From Paenibacillus sp. 19GGS1-52 (lineage in GTDB: Bacteria > Bacillota > Bacilli > Paenibacillales > Paenibacillaceae): a stretch of 64,000 nucleotides of DNA. The translations under genes were made by a program, and so were the position numbers. The notes under the pieces were generated by a model. The model made no database searches. It was given only the letters and a program-made list of their open reading frames with translations, and was not told where the DNA came from. Of the stretch, positions 25,094 through 33,195 are shown in pieces; positions within the stretch are counted from its first letter, which is position 1; the number at the start of each line of letters is the position of its first letter. The stretch spans positions 5,022,001 through 5,086,000 of the forward strand of contig NZ_CP059724.1 of assembly GCF_022369515.1 (NCBI RefSeq), read 5' to 3'.

Positions 25094-26689
25094 TTATTCT
25101 AATTCTGCTTCGGACTCTTCGCGAAGGAAGGGTAACATGAATCGGAAGGTAGAGCCCCGCCCTTCCTCGCTCTCCACGAAGATCGTCCCACCCATCAGCT
25201 CGATAAGCTGCTTACAGATGGCGAGTCCCAAGCCTGTACCTCCGTATTTGCGGTTAATCGAGGGATGCAGCTGAGAGAAAGATTGAAAGAGCAGATTAAG
25301 CTTATTATCCGCAATCCCTACTCCGGTATCACGTACGGAGAACTCCAGCAGATAATCCAGGGACTCCGGTAGTTGAAGGTTCTTAACCGATAGGGTTACA
25401 CTACCGCGTTCTGTGAATTTCAGAGCATTTCCGACCAGATTGACGATAATCTGCCGCAGCCGGCTCGGATCGGTTGTCAGTAAGGCAGGAACGCTTGTAT
25501 CAACCCACCACCGCAGCGCCAGCTTTTTCTCCTCTGCTTTAGGTGTGAACAGCTCGACAATGCCCGAGACCAACTCCCGCAGATCAAACATCTCGAATTG
25601 CAGTGGCATTTTACCTGCTTCCATTTTGCTGAAATCAAGAATATCATTCAATATTTGTAAAAGACTGTAGCTGCTGCTCTGTAGTATCTCTACATAGCTG
25701 CGCTGCTCCTCCTGAAGCTCGGTATCGAGCAGCAGTTCTGCCATGCCAATCATGCCATTCATCGGCGTGCGGATTTCGTGGCTCATCATCGCCAGAAAAT
25801 CTGATTTGGCCCGGGCGGCCTTCTCCGCAGATTCTTTAGCGCGAATAATTTCAAGTTCATTCGTAATATCGCTAAAGACCACAACCGCACCTTCAATCAC
25901 ACCATTATCAACAATAGGGGCCACCCTATAATTCACCAGAAAGCTCGTCCCATCCTTACGCCAGAAGATCTCTTCCTCTATGCTCCGGGTAATTCCATCT
26001 GAAATGGTGAGGCTAATTGGAGATTCGTCTACGGAATAGTGAGTGCCGTCAGAACGGGAATGATGGATACTAGAGAGACTGTGCAAGCTAATGAATTCTT
26101 CACGTGAATAACCCAGCATTTCCATTGCCGCCGGATTTATAAAGATCGTCTGCTCACTGTTGTTAAGTCCAAATATCCCCTCCGACACCGAGTCCAGAAT
26201 AAGGCTGTGACGATCATTCAGCTCTTTTAGATGCTCCAGTACAGGATTATGCTGAAATAGCAAATCATAATGTTGCCTTCTTTCCGGCGACGGGTCCCAC
26301 TCGGAATTGTGTTTGGTTATGTCCTTAGCCATACCATACACTCCAACAATCCCAGCTTCTGCTGTGATCGGAATATACGTTATTTCAACCCGACGAAGCT
26401 CCCCATTCTTATGGACAATATCCATTTCATAGCGAGGAGAGGCTCCTTCTAGAGCTAATGCAAGATAATGCTGGCATATTCTTTCCGATAATTGTCCTTC
26501 CTTGCACAAAATTTCATTTAATTCATCAAGTGTGTATCCTACAACCTCCCAGAAGGGACGATTCGCATCTATATATTTGCCCTCCCGGTCCATAATATAA
26601 ATGAAATCCGGGTGATTCTCGTACAACGATTTATAGGCACCATCTTCTGAAAACAGCTGTTTCAGAATAGAGTTTTTGTCTTTATGCAC
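25094..26689 (-). CDS. Soluble PAS-PAS sensor histidine kinase
   Basis: 531 residues without membrane segments. Two PAS domains (YENHPDFIYIMDREGKYIDA at about 23-42, and a second around 165-285) precede a HisKA domain with phospho-acceptor His in FLAMMSHEIRTPMNGM and an HATPase domain (NLVGNALKF, DTGVGIADNK, GGTGLGLAI). There is no receiver domain, and no response regulator gene is adjacent, so its partner is elsewhere. The start is a GTG nine bases after AGAGAGG. It is probably a cytosolic redox, light or small-molecule sensor; the ligand is unknown. Confidence 0.85.
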   Translation of the reverse strand: MHKDKNSILKQLFSEDGAYKSLYENHPDFIYIMDREGKYIDANRPFWEVVGYTLDELNEILCKEGQLSERICQHYLALALEGASPRYEMDIVHKNGELRRVEITYIPITAEAGIVGVYGMAKDITKHNSEWDPSPERRQHYDLLFQHNPVLEHLKELNDRHSLILDSVSEGIFGLNNSEQTIFINPAAMEMLGYSREEFISLHSLSSIHHSRSDGTHYSVDESPISLTISDGITRSIEEEIFWRKDGTSFLVNYRVAPIVDNGVIEGAVVVFSDITNELEIIRAKESAEKAARAKSDFLAMMSHEIRTPMNGMIGMAELLLDTELQEEQRSYVEILQSSSYSLLQILNDILDFSKMEAGKMPLQFEMFDLRELVSGIVELFTPKAEEKKLALRWWVDTSVPALLTTDPSRLRQIIVNLVGNALKFTERGSVTLSVKNLQLPESLDYLLEFSVRDTGVGIADNKLNLLFQSFSQLHPSINRKYGGTGLGLAICKQLIELMGGTIFVESEEGRGSTFRFMLPFLREESEAELE

Positions 26690-26823
26690 AGTTCACAACC
26701 TCTCTGTATCCCCTAAAATCAATCTAAGTCCAAAGCGGAAACAGTCTAATTATGTAGATTTTTATCTTTTTTTTATTCTTATTATAGCAAAGTTACAGGA
26801 ATACGTATCCGCTAAAAAAAGAA

Positions 26824-26864
26824 GAAACGGCTTTGCCGTCCTTTACATGGACGGCACCCGTTTC
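26824..26864 (-). terminator. Terminator hairpin, copy 1 of a duplicated element
   Basis: GAAACGG..CCGTTTC outer arms enclose GCCGTCC..GGACGGC inner arms. On the minus strand T-rich sequence follows, ending the ABC permease transcript. A nearly identical 41-base hairpin lies at 62736-62776. Confidence 0.85.
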
Positions 26865-26878
26865 AGATAAAATATTGA

Positions 26879-27577
26879 TTAATCTATATCCGCAGTTTCA
26901 ACATTGCGGATAGATAAATAGGCAATGAACATGCCCACTACAGCGAGAACTATCGATACTGCCGCCATATTACCTAACCGAAATTCGTCAAAGCCAGAAG
27001 AGATCAAACTGACAAGCAGCACCGCCGCTACAATGGTAGTAGGAACTGATTTTTTGCGCATCCCGAAGTACAAAGGAATTAAGCCAATCCCGGCTGCATA
27101 TACAGCACTAGTTCCCACTTTGACCAGCTCTACACTTAACATCGATAAGGTTAGCTGACCTGGTACGATATTTATAAAATAATTGATCCCAACCAGGATT
27201 CCGCCAATCACTATATCTGCCACCACTATATTGACAAGTGTGAAGAGGAACACAATGATCAATTTGGCTGTCATCAGTTTTTTGCGTGAGATTGGATACA
27301 TAAACAATAACGTTATCGTATTATTCTTGTACTCTTCAATGACCAGCTTGCTCAGCAGAATAGCAGCAAAGATAATATATGTCGCTTTAATAAATACATA
27401 TATTCCTTCAAATACATCTGTATAAGAAACGAATGAATCACTTTCACTTTGGTCTATGAACACAACAAGGATCATAAAGGCTAGAATCGCCAGATTGGCA
27501 ATCAGAACACCTTTCAACATACCCAGCAGTTTATTCTTACGAATTTCCAGAGCTATCAGCTTAAGCAATGCCTTCAC
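26879..27577 (-). CDS. ABC-2 type permease
   Basis: 232 residues with about six membrane helices and no ATP-binding motifs. The N-terminal LIALEIRKNKLLGMLKGV is typical of ABC-2 permeases of the bacitracin/lantibiotic export type. It overlaps the upstream ATPase gene by 17 bases, which shows they work as a pair. With the two-component genes further upstream the set resembles antimicrobial peptide resistance or immunity modules; the substrate is unknown. Confidence 0.85.
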   Translation of the reverse strand: MKALLKLIALEIRKNKLLGMLKGVLIANLAILAFMILVVFIDQSESDSFVSYTDVFEGIYVFIKATYIIFAAILLSKLVIEEYKNNTITLLFMYPISRKKLMTAKLIIVFLFTLVNIVVADIVIGGILVGINYFINIVPGQLTLSMLSVELVKVGTSAVYAAGIGLIPLYFGMRKKSVPTTIVAAVLLVSLISSGFDEFRLGNMAAVSIVLAVVGMFIAYLSIRNVETADID

Positions 27578-28481
27578 CCCCGATCAAGTTCAGGAAATAA
27601 TCTTCCAGCGAATGATTCTTTTTACTGAGACTCTCCAGCTCTATATCTTCCATGACAAGGGCTTTGTTCAGATCTCGCTGCGAAATGCTCTCATCATAAA
27701 CACGGATCGTACGCGGGTCCATTACTTTGAAATTGGACAGCCCCAGCTTATGCTCCAGAACGTAGACCGCCTTGCTGCTCTCGTTCGTAATCAATTCGAT
27801 ATATTCGGTATTATGGTCACGAATGGTATTCATCGCTACCTCATCTACCAATACACCTTCGCGGATCACACCGATCGTATCCGCAATATGTTCAATCTCG
27901 ACCAGAATATGACTGGATATCAGCAGCGTCATGCCATATTCCTGACTCAGCATCCGGAACACTTCTCGCATCTCTTTGATCCCGAGCGGGTCCAGGCCGT
28001 TAATGGGTTCATCCAGAATGAGCAGCTCCGGTTTGGTCATGACAGCTCTCGCAATACCCAGACGCTGCTTCATTCCTAGGGAGTACTGCTTCACAGGTTT
28101 GTTATTACTTCCTGTGAGCTTCACCAGTTCCAGCGCTTCGTTAATCGCCTGCGGATCATAATAGCCCATGTACTCTCCATGCAAGGTCAGGTTCTCTTTG
28201 GCAGTCAGCTTATCATAGAACACCGGGTATTCAATGATACAGCCCATCCGCTTCAGCATTTCATAGGAGCGATTCGTCATTTTTTCACCAAAAAATTCAA
28301 TTTCACCCTCCGTCGGCTTAACGAGGTTTGTGATCATTTTCATGACCGTCGTTTTGCCCGCCCCGTTAGGTCCCAGAAAACCGTAGATTTCTCCTTGTTT
28401 GATATTCATATTAACCCGGCTTACGGCTTCTTTGCCCTGATAGGTTTTGGTTAAATTCCGTGTTTGGATTATGGTAGTCAT
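27561..28481 (-). CDS. ABC transporter ATPase, BcrA-like
   Basis: 306 residues. Walker A GPNGAGKTT, signature YSLGMKQRL, Walker B LLILDEP and H-loop SSH are all present. The C-terminal 80 residues extend beyond the nucleotide-binding domain, as in BcrA-like exporters. The ribosome site AAAGGGGA precedes ATG; an inverted repeat (28482-28490 and 28531-28539) could hide the start region in the mRNA. It follows a two-component pair on the same strand that is the likely regulator. Confidence 0.88.
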   Translation of the reverse strand: MTTIIQTRNLTKTYQGKEAVSRVNMNIKQGEIYGFLGPNGAGKTTVMKMITNLVKPTEGEIEFFGEKMTNRSYEMLKRMGCIIEYPVFYDKLTAKENLTLHGEYMGYYDPQAINEALELVKLTGSNNKPVKQYSLGMKQRLGIARAVMTKPELLILDEPINGLDPLGIKEMREVFRMLSQEYGMTLLISSHILVEIEHIADTIGVIREGVLVDEVAMNTIRDHNTEYIELITNESSKAVYVLEHKLGLSNFKVMDPRTIRVYDESISQRDLNKALVMEDIELESLSKKNHSLEDYFLNLIGGEGIA

Positions 28482-28539
28482 TTCCGCTGTCCCCTTTGGC
28501 TTCTTCTTGTCTTCCTGGTTCTTATTCTACACAGCGGAA
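28482..28539 (-). promoter_or_regulatory. Inverted repeat spanning the ATPase gene leader
   Basis: TTCCGCTGT and ACAGCGGAA, nine perfect pairs 40 bases apart; the 3' arm on the mRNA sits between ribosome site and start codon. It may regulate translation or mark a dimeric regulator site. Confidence 0.45.
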
Positions 28540-28587
28540 TGTTCTTTTTTATTACGGTATTCTTACGTAAATCTTAAGTTCAGTTAT

Positions 28588-29523
28588 TCAGAATTTCAGC
28601 CGCCGAAAAGAAACGGTAAATCCCGTCCGGACATTCGGCTGGCTGACCAGTTTAATCGTCCCATTCATTTGCTCCGTCAGCCGCTTAGTAATCGTTAGGC
28701 CAAGCCCGCTGCCCTGATAGACATGGTTTCTTGAATCCTCAAGGGTATACAGTCGCTCGAATACTTTATCCTGATGAGCTGCGGCGATACCCTTGCCGCG
28801 GTCCCAAACCTCTATGTATACCTTGTCTTCATCGCTATAAAGACTCATGCCCAATATTCCGCCAGCATCGCCGTATGCAATTCCATTGGAGAGTAAATTG
28901 GACAAGATCCGGTCCAGTGCCTCTTCATTACCCATAATAAATAAAGCTTCATCAGGGATATCAATCTGTACCTCGCTGCCCTTGGCGCTTAGGATATCAT
29001 AGAAGGAGAGGATATTCCGCCGACACACCTCACCAAGCTCCACCCGCGAGAGCGGAATGTCTTTATCGCCTGACTCCAGCTTAGCCAGATCGAAAAAGGT
29101 ATTCATCAGCGTAATCACTTCCTTAGCCTTCTGATGAATGGTCTGCAGAATACGATCACGCTCTTCCCCTGGCATACTCTCATCATGCAGAATCGTCTCA
29201 ATATAGCCGAGTACTACTGTTAGCGGGGTCTTCAGATCATGGGAAATATTCGCCAGCATATTGCGCATCGCTTTTTCCAATTTAACCCGTTCGACGGTTC
29301 CCCTATGATTAACATCCAGCAGCCTGTTCAGATCGGTCAACAGTGTCTGCAACTCCGGGCTAGTGCTGAACAGGAGCAGTCTTTCATGCGAGCCTTGAGC
29401 CAATATACTATTCAGCTTCTCATCAATGTACCTTAACTGGCGCGAATGATTATGCAGCTTCTGGTACTGCCAGAGGATACAGAGCAAGAGCAGAACAATT
29501 ACAATACTTAGTACCGCAATCAT
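28588..29523 (-). CDS. Membrane histidine kinase
   Basis: 311 residues. One N-terminal membrane helix (about 2-20) is followed by a short linker, HisKA with LANISHDLKTPLTVVLGY, and HATPase with LSNLLSNGIAYG, DRGKGI and GSGLGLTI. There is essentially no extracytoplasmic sensor loop, as in intramembrane-sensing kinases that rely on an ABC transporter. The ATG overlaps the response regulator stop (ATGA). It probably controls the adjacent ABC-2 exporter. Confidence 0.87.
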   Translation of the reverse strand: MIAVLSIVIVLLLLCILWQYQKLHNHSRQLRYIDEKLNSILAQGSHERLLLFSTSPELQTLLTDLNRLLDVNHRGTVERVKLEKAMRNMLANISHDLKTPLTVVLGYIETILHDESMPGEERDRILQTIHQKAKEVITLMNTFFDLAKLESGDKDIPLSRVELGEVCRRNILSFYDILSAKGSEVQIDIPDEALFIMGNEEALDRILSNLLSNGIAYGDAGGILGMSLYSDEDKVYIEVWDRGKGIAAAHQDKVFERLYTLEDSRNHVYQGSGLGLTITKRLTEQMNGTIKLVSQPNVRTGFTVSFRRLKF

Positions 29524-30242
29524 TGTACGGCTTCCCCCAGCTTATAACCGATCCCCCATAACGTCTTGATATACTCTGGATGGGAGGGGTCATCTTCAAT
29601 TTTCTCACGCAATCTTCTCATATGTACGTTAATGACATTCTCGTCTCCGTAATAATCATCTTCCCAGACACTTCCATAAATCTGTGCTTTGGTAAATACT
29701 TGCCCTGGATGAGTCACGAATAACTTTAGAATATGAAATTCCTTAGCCGTCAGCTTTACTTCCTCACCATTCTTCCGCGCCGCGAAATTATCCAGATCCA
29801 CGGTCAGTCCACGTAGAGTAATAGTTTTCCTCACCTTGACCGCCGATTCTTCTGCTGGAGCGCCTACCGAGGCGTACCCCGCGCGGCGGATAGCTGCCTT
29901 AACCCTTGCCGCCAGCTCAATCATGGAGAAAGGCTTGGTGATATAATCATCCGCACCAAAGCCGAGGCCAAGCGCCTTATCCACATCGCTGTCCTTCGCG
30001 GACATAATCAACACGGGAATAAGACTCGTAGCTCGGATACTCTGTAGAATATCTGTACCGCTCCGTTTCGGCAACATCAGATCTAACAGAACAAGCTCAA
30101 AGGGATCGTGATCGCGGAAGATACGCTCTGCCGCTTCTCCATCAAAGGCCGTCTCTACCTCGTAACCCTCCTTCACTAAATACGAACGGACCATTTCACT
30201 GATGGCCTCATCGTCCTCAACTAATAGCACTCGTTGTGACAT
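29520..30242 (-). CDS. OmpR/PhoB-type response regulator
   Basis: 240 residues. Receiver domain with acidic pair (VEDDEA), phospho-acceptor Asp in LVLLDLMLP, and Lys in ITKPFS; C-terminal winged helix (ENVINVHMRRLREKIEDDP). Its ribosome site (AGGAGG) and start lie inside the last codons of the methyltransferase gene, which ends at 30217, so the two are translationally linked. Partner of the downstream kinase. Confidence 0.92.
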   Translation of the reverse strand: MSQRVLLVEDDEAISEMVRSYLVKEGYEVETAFDGEAAERIFRDHDPFELVLLDLMLPKRSGTDILQSIRATSLIPVLIMSAKDSDVDKALGLGFGADDYITKPFSMIELAARVKAAIRRAGYASVGAPAEESAVKVRKTITLRGLTVDLDNFAARKNGEEVKLTAKEFHILKLFVTHPGQVFTKAQIYGSVWEDDYYGDENVINVHMRRLREKIEDDPSHPEYIKTLWGIGYKLGEAVQ

Positions 30243-30873
30243 GGTTGTTTCCTCCTGTTGTGGTGGTTGTATGTGTCGGTTTCGCCCAAATCAGGTGAAC
30301 CATATTGAGCCAGTAATTCTCTACCTGCTCGATTACGATGCCGGACTCACGAATGAGCCCGACAATATCTCTTGTATGATGACATCCATATACACGGTAT
30401 AATAGCGGATTTAATCCTTTTTGGAGAGCAGCCACTGCGAAGTTAGAACTGATCCCGTGCTCCAGCAAAAGAATCTGCCCATCGGGCCTGCACCAGCGAT
30501 TGATATTATCCAATACCTTTAAGGGGTATCTGTAGCTGCATAATGATAACGTCGAAACAATAGTATCGAAGGATTGATCCGGGAAGTTCATTTCTTCAAT
30601 ATCAGCACACTTAAAATGAGCATCCAACCCATGATATTGTGCGGCCACCTTAGCTTTTGCAAGCATGGCTTCACTGAAATCCGTTGCGGTAATCTTTACA
30701 TCGCGTGGATAGAAGGGGAAGTTGGCACCCGCCCCTACAGCTAGCTCAAGCACTTCACCCTTCGCATGACTTAACAAATGTTTACGCCACCGTTGCTGCT
30801 TCGGGTCCTCTCTTTGCTTCTCATATTGATCGGCTTGCTTATCAAAGATACGAATTAACTTCTGCTTCTCCAC
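30217..30873 (-). CDS. Class I SAM-dependent methyltransferase
   Basis: 218 residues. The SAM motif I reads VLELAVGAGANFPFY near residues 40-54, followed by ITATDFSEAMLAKA and the post-motif ADIEEMNFPDQSFDTIV. The family includes phospholipid and small-molecule methyltransferases; no substrate can be given. The C-terminal tail (THTTTTTGGNNHVTT) is low in complexity and overlaps the response regulator start by 26 bases. Confidence 0.82.
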   Translation of the reverse strand: MEKQKLIRIFDKQADQYEKQREDPKQQRWRKHLLSHAKGEVLELAVGAGANFPFYPRDVKITATDFSEAMLAKAKVAAQYHGLDAHFKCADIEEMNFPDQSFDTIVSTLSLCSYRYPLKVLDNINRWCRPDGQILLLEHGISSNFAVAALQKGLNPLLYRVYGCHHTRDIVGLIRESGIVIEQVENYWLNMVHLIWAKPTHTTTTTGGNNHVTTSAIS

Positions 30874-30891
30874 CGCTCTCCCACCTTACTA

Positions 30892-31497
30892 TTAATTGTC
30901 ACTTTCGAAAAGGTGATCGATATCCACCTTCCAGATCTCGTCTTCTTTTTTCAATCCATACGCAACTGAACTTGTAAACGATCCTATACTTGCAGTAATC
31001 ACAACTGCCAGTTCATTCTCCTTAATCGTATCTTCATTTACTTTGATAGAGTCAAAATATCTGTAATCCAGCGCTATTACCATCTCATTATTCATGACTT
31101 CCTTGTAGTATTTTGTTCTAAAAATATCAGGTTCAGGTAACGAACCATCATCATAGGTAATGGGATAAATGATGCCCACATCCCCCATAGCAGCGGCTTG
31201 AAGGTACACCAGCAGCATTTCTTCCGGAGAGAATTTCTGAAAATGGCGGATATCTTTGTCGCTGACAAAAAGCTCATATTCCCTCAACCGCTCCTCCGGC
31301 AATTGCTCCAGATAAGAGAACGGTCTCTTGGGCTCTGCTGCATTATTGGCAATAACGGCCTCTTTGGTGGTAGTGGACTGTGGTGTAACAACAGCGTTCT
31401 GTGTAACTTTAACTGCATCGATGTTATTTGCAAAACACCCCGTAAGCAGTGAAAAAGAAGCTATTGTTACGAGTGACAGTAAGATTGTTTTGTTCAT
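30892..31497 (-). CDS. Secreted lipoprotein of unknown function
   Basis: 201 residues. Signal peptide MNKTILLSLVTIASFS with lipobox LLTGC (Cys near 21). The mature part has a Thr-rich linker and then EQLPEERLREYELFVSDKD and FQKFSPEEMLLVYLQAAAMG, helical in appearance; the second half (VVITASIGSFTSSVAYGLKK) may form a small beta fold like NTF2-type domains. No family was recognised. ATG follows GGAGGTGATG. Confidence 0.72.
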   Translation of the reverse strand: MNKTILLSLVTIASFSLLTGCFANNIDAVKVTQNAVVTPQSTTTKEAVIANNAAEPKRPFSYLEQLPEERLREYELFVSDKDIRHFQKFSPEEMLLVYLQAAAMGDVGIIYPITYDDGSLPEPDIFRTKYYKEVMNNEMVIALDYRYFDSIKVNEDTIKENELAVVITASIGSFTSSVAYGLKKEDEIWKVDIDHLFESDN

Positions 31498-31624
31498 AAG
31501 TGGCTAACATCACCTCCAAGTAAACATTACCATAATTGGGTAATGAATTCCCTCATTTCTGACAACTAATCTGAATACATTTCCTGATACAATGAAGATA
31601 GCAATCGATCTGGAGGTGACCGTC

Positions 31625-32065
31625 ATGCAGTGGGAAGAAGTTCGTAGAACTTATCCTGATCAATACGTTAAACTGCAAATTCTTGCAGCCCATACCGAAG
31701 GAAACACCAAGTTTATAGATGAAGTCACGCTTATCCGAGCCATACAGGACCCCAAGGAAGCAACTAAAGAATTACTTCAATCCAAGGACGGTGTCATCGT
31801 CTCTCACACCGCTAACGATGAACTAAAAATTGAAATTCGTACACTTCGTGGGTTGCGGGAGACGTGTAATATGGCAATGTCTATGGAACAACCTACATTT
31901 ACGGATGAACAAAAGAAGAGAATGACTTCAGTAATTTTCAAAGATGATGGCGTTATGTCGCAACTTCGTCAAGCACAGAAGGATCGCAAGGATGGAATCT
32001 CCACCTACAGTGATAGCGAGGAAGAGTTCGCCCAATTACTGAAAGAGGTCGGGAATGAAATATAA
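31625..32065 (+). CDS. Hypothetical protein, apparent fusion of two small proteins
   Basis: 146 residues from the ATG at 31625 (ribosome site CTGGAGGTGACC); eleven upstream codons are open. Residues 1-79 (MQWEEVRRTYPDQYVKLQIL onward) look like one compact domain. From about residue 83 the character changes to a helical, charged segment starting MAMSMEQPTFTDEQKKR and ending FAQLLKEVGNEI, which resembles the short antitoxin-like proteins encoded as separate genes. GGGAG lies eight bases before that internal ATG (31871), so the second part may also be translated alone. No toxin gene is adjacent. Confidence 0.65.
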   Translation: MQWEEVRRTYPDQYVKLQILAAHTEGNTKFIDEVTLIRAIQDPKEATKELLQSKDGVIVSHTANDELKIEIRTLRGLRETCNMAMSMEQPTFTDEQKKRMTSVIFKDDGVMSQLRQAQKDRKDGISTYSDSEEEFAQLLKEVGNEI

Positions 32066-32199
32066 TAGCTACAAAGTTCTCTGGACCACTTATTACGTAT
32101 TTTAAGGGATAGATCCTGATGAGGAATAGCTTACTCTCTCACTCTACAGATCGATTACTTCTGAAGAAATCCAATTAAATTAGAGGTGTCATTAAATTT

Positions 32200-32844
32200 A
32201 TGAAGCCAAAAGAGATGTATAAAATGATGTTATCAGAAAGTATTACACCTCTATTTAAGGAGAAGGGCTACAAAAAGAAAAATAATGTGTTTGTCAGAGA
32301 ATACCCTGAAGTTGTTCAGATAGTGCATCTTGCTGCTTCAAGTTGGAACCTACCCGATTACTACGATTTTTCAATTGATTTTACATTATTCTCAAAACCT
32401 TATTTTGCCCTCATGCAATATGAATTACCTAAGAGTTGGTTCAACTCCACTTTGTACAGACCTATATTGGGAGGTAATATACAACTTTTAAAATCTCCTC
32501 GCGGATATATTCCCGATTATCATATCGTGTCTGAAACAAATATGAATAAAGTTGCTGAGGCTTTGAGAAGCGATCTGGTTGATTATATACTTCCATACAT
32601 AGACCCATTATGGTCAACGGATGCATTAATTAAAGCAATAGAAGTGGCCAAAGGACAAGATATCTTCGGCTCATTACCTAATATTCATGACGAAATAATA
32701 CTTTACTATTCATTAGATCATAAGGAAATTGCGCAAGAAAAGCTTTCTGAAGCACTAAGCATTGAACATGAGAACCCGTATTATAAGCCTAAACTAATTG
32801 AAATCGCAGAAAAATTAGGTCTGAACTACTTTAACCTTATATAA
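32200..32844 (+). CDS. DUF4304 domain protein
   Basis: 214 residues. The start YKMMLSESITPLFKEKGYKK and NNVFVREYPEVVQIVHL match the DUF4304 pattern, a family often found among immunity-like or accessory proteins. The C-terminal half (LSEALSIEHENPYYKPKLIE) is helical. The gene is clearly AT-rich relative to its surroundings, suggesting acquisition. ATG follows TAGAGGTG at a fairly long distance. Function unknown. Confidence 0.7.
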   Translation: MKPKEMYKMMLSESITPLFKEKGYKKKNNVFVREYPEVVQIVHLAASSWNLPDYYDFSIDFTLFSKPYFALMQYELPKSWFNSTLYRPILGGNIQLLKSPRGYIPDYHIVSETNMNKVAEALRSDLVDYILPYIDPLWSTDALIKAIEVAKGQDIFGSLPNIHDEIILYYSLDHKEIAQEKLSEALSIEHENPYYKPKLIEIAEKLGLNYFNLI

Positions 32845-32895
32845 ACGTTCTTAGGGATAGGAGTTTTTTTATACAATTGCATATCATTGACTATC

Positions 32896-32936
32896 AAAAA
32901 GAGGCTCTTGAACTTAATGTTCAAGAACCTCTTTTT
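32896..32936. terminator. Bidirectional terminator after the DUF4304 gene
   Basis: AAAAAGAGG plus TCTTGAAC pair with GTTCAAGA and CCTCTTTTT around TTAAT. The stretch from 32937 to the spoVR start at 33196 has no supported gene. Confidence 0.85.
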
Positions 32937-33195
32937 CATATCGAGCATATTGTTCGATCAGACTCAGCAAAGGCTCATCATTTAGTATTTATACTCCACT
33001 AAACGTACTACGTTCTCACTCCGTAGAATGATGATATCTACATTTGCGGGAATCCCCGAAAGCAACCCGAAACAGCTATATTCGCGCTATTCGGCTTGGC
33101 CTTTTCTTTTCCACTCATACTCCCCTCCCCCCACCCATATACATAAGAAGAACAGTTCTGGCTGCATTGCAGCGAACCAGAAAGGAGATTAGTTC

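Noticed and set aside
31592..32844. A toxin-antitoxin or polymorphic toxin/immunity locus
   Set aside because: No toxin-like ORF is present; only antitoxin-like and immunity-like characters are seen.
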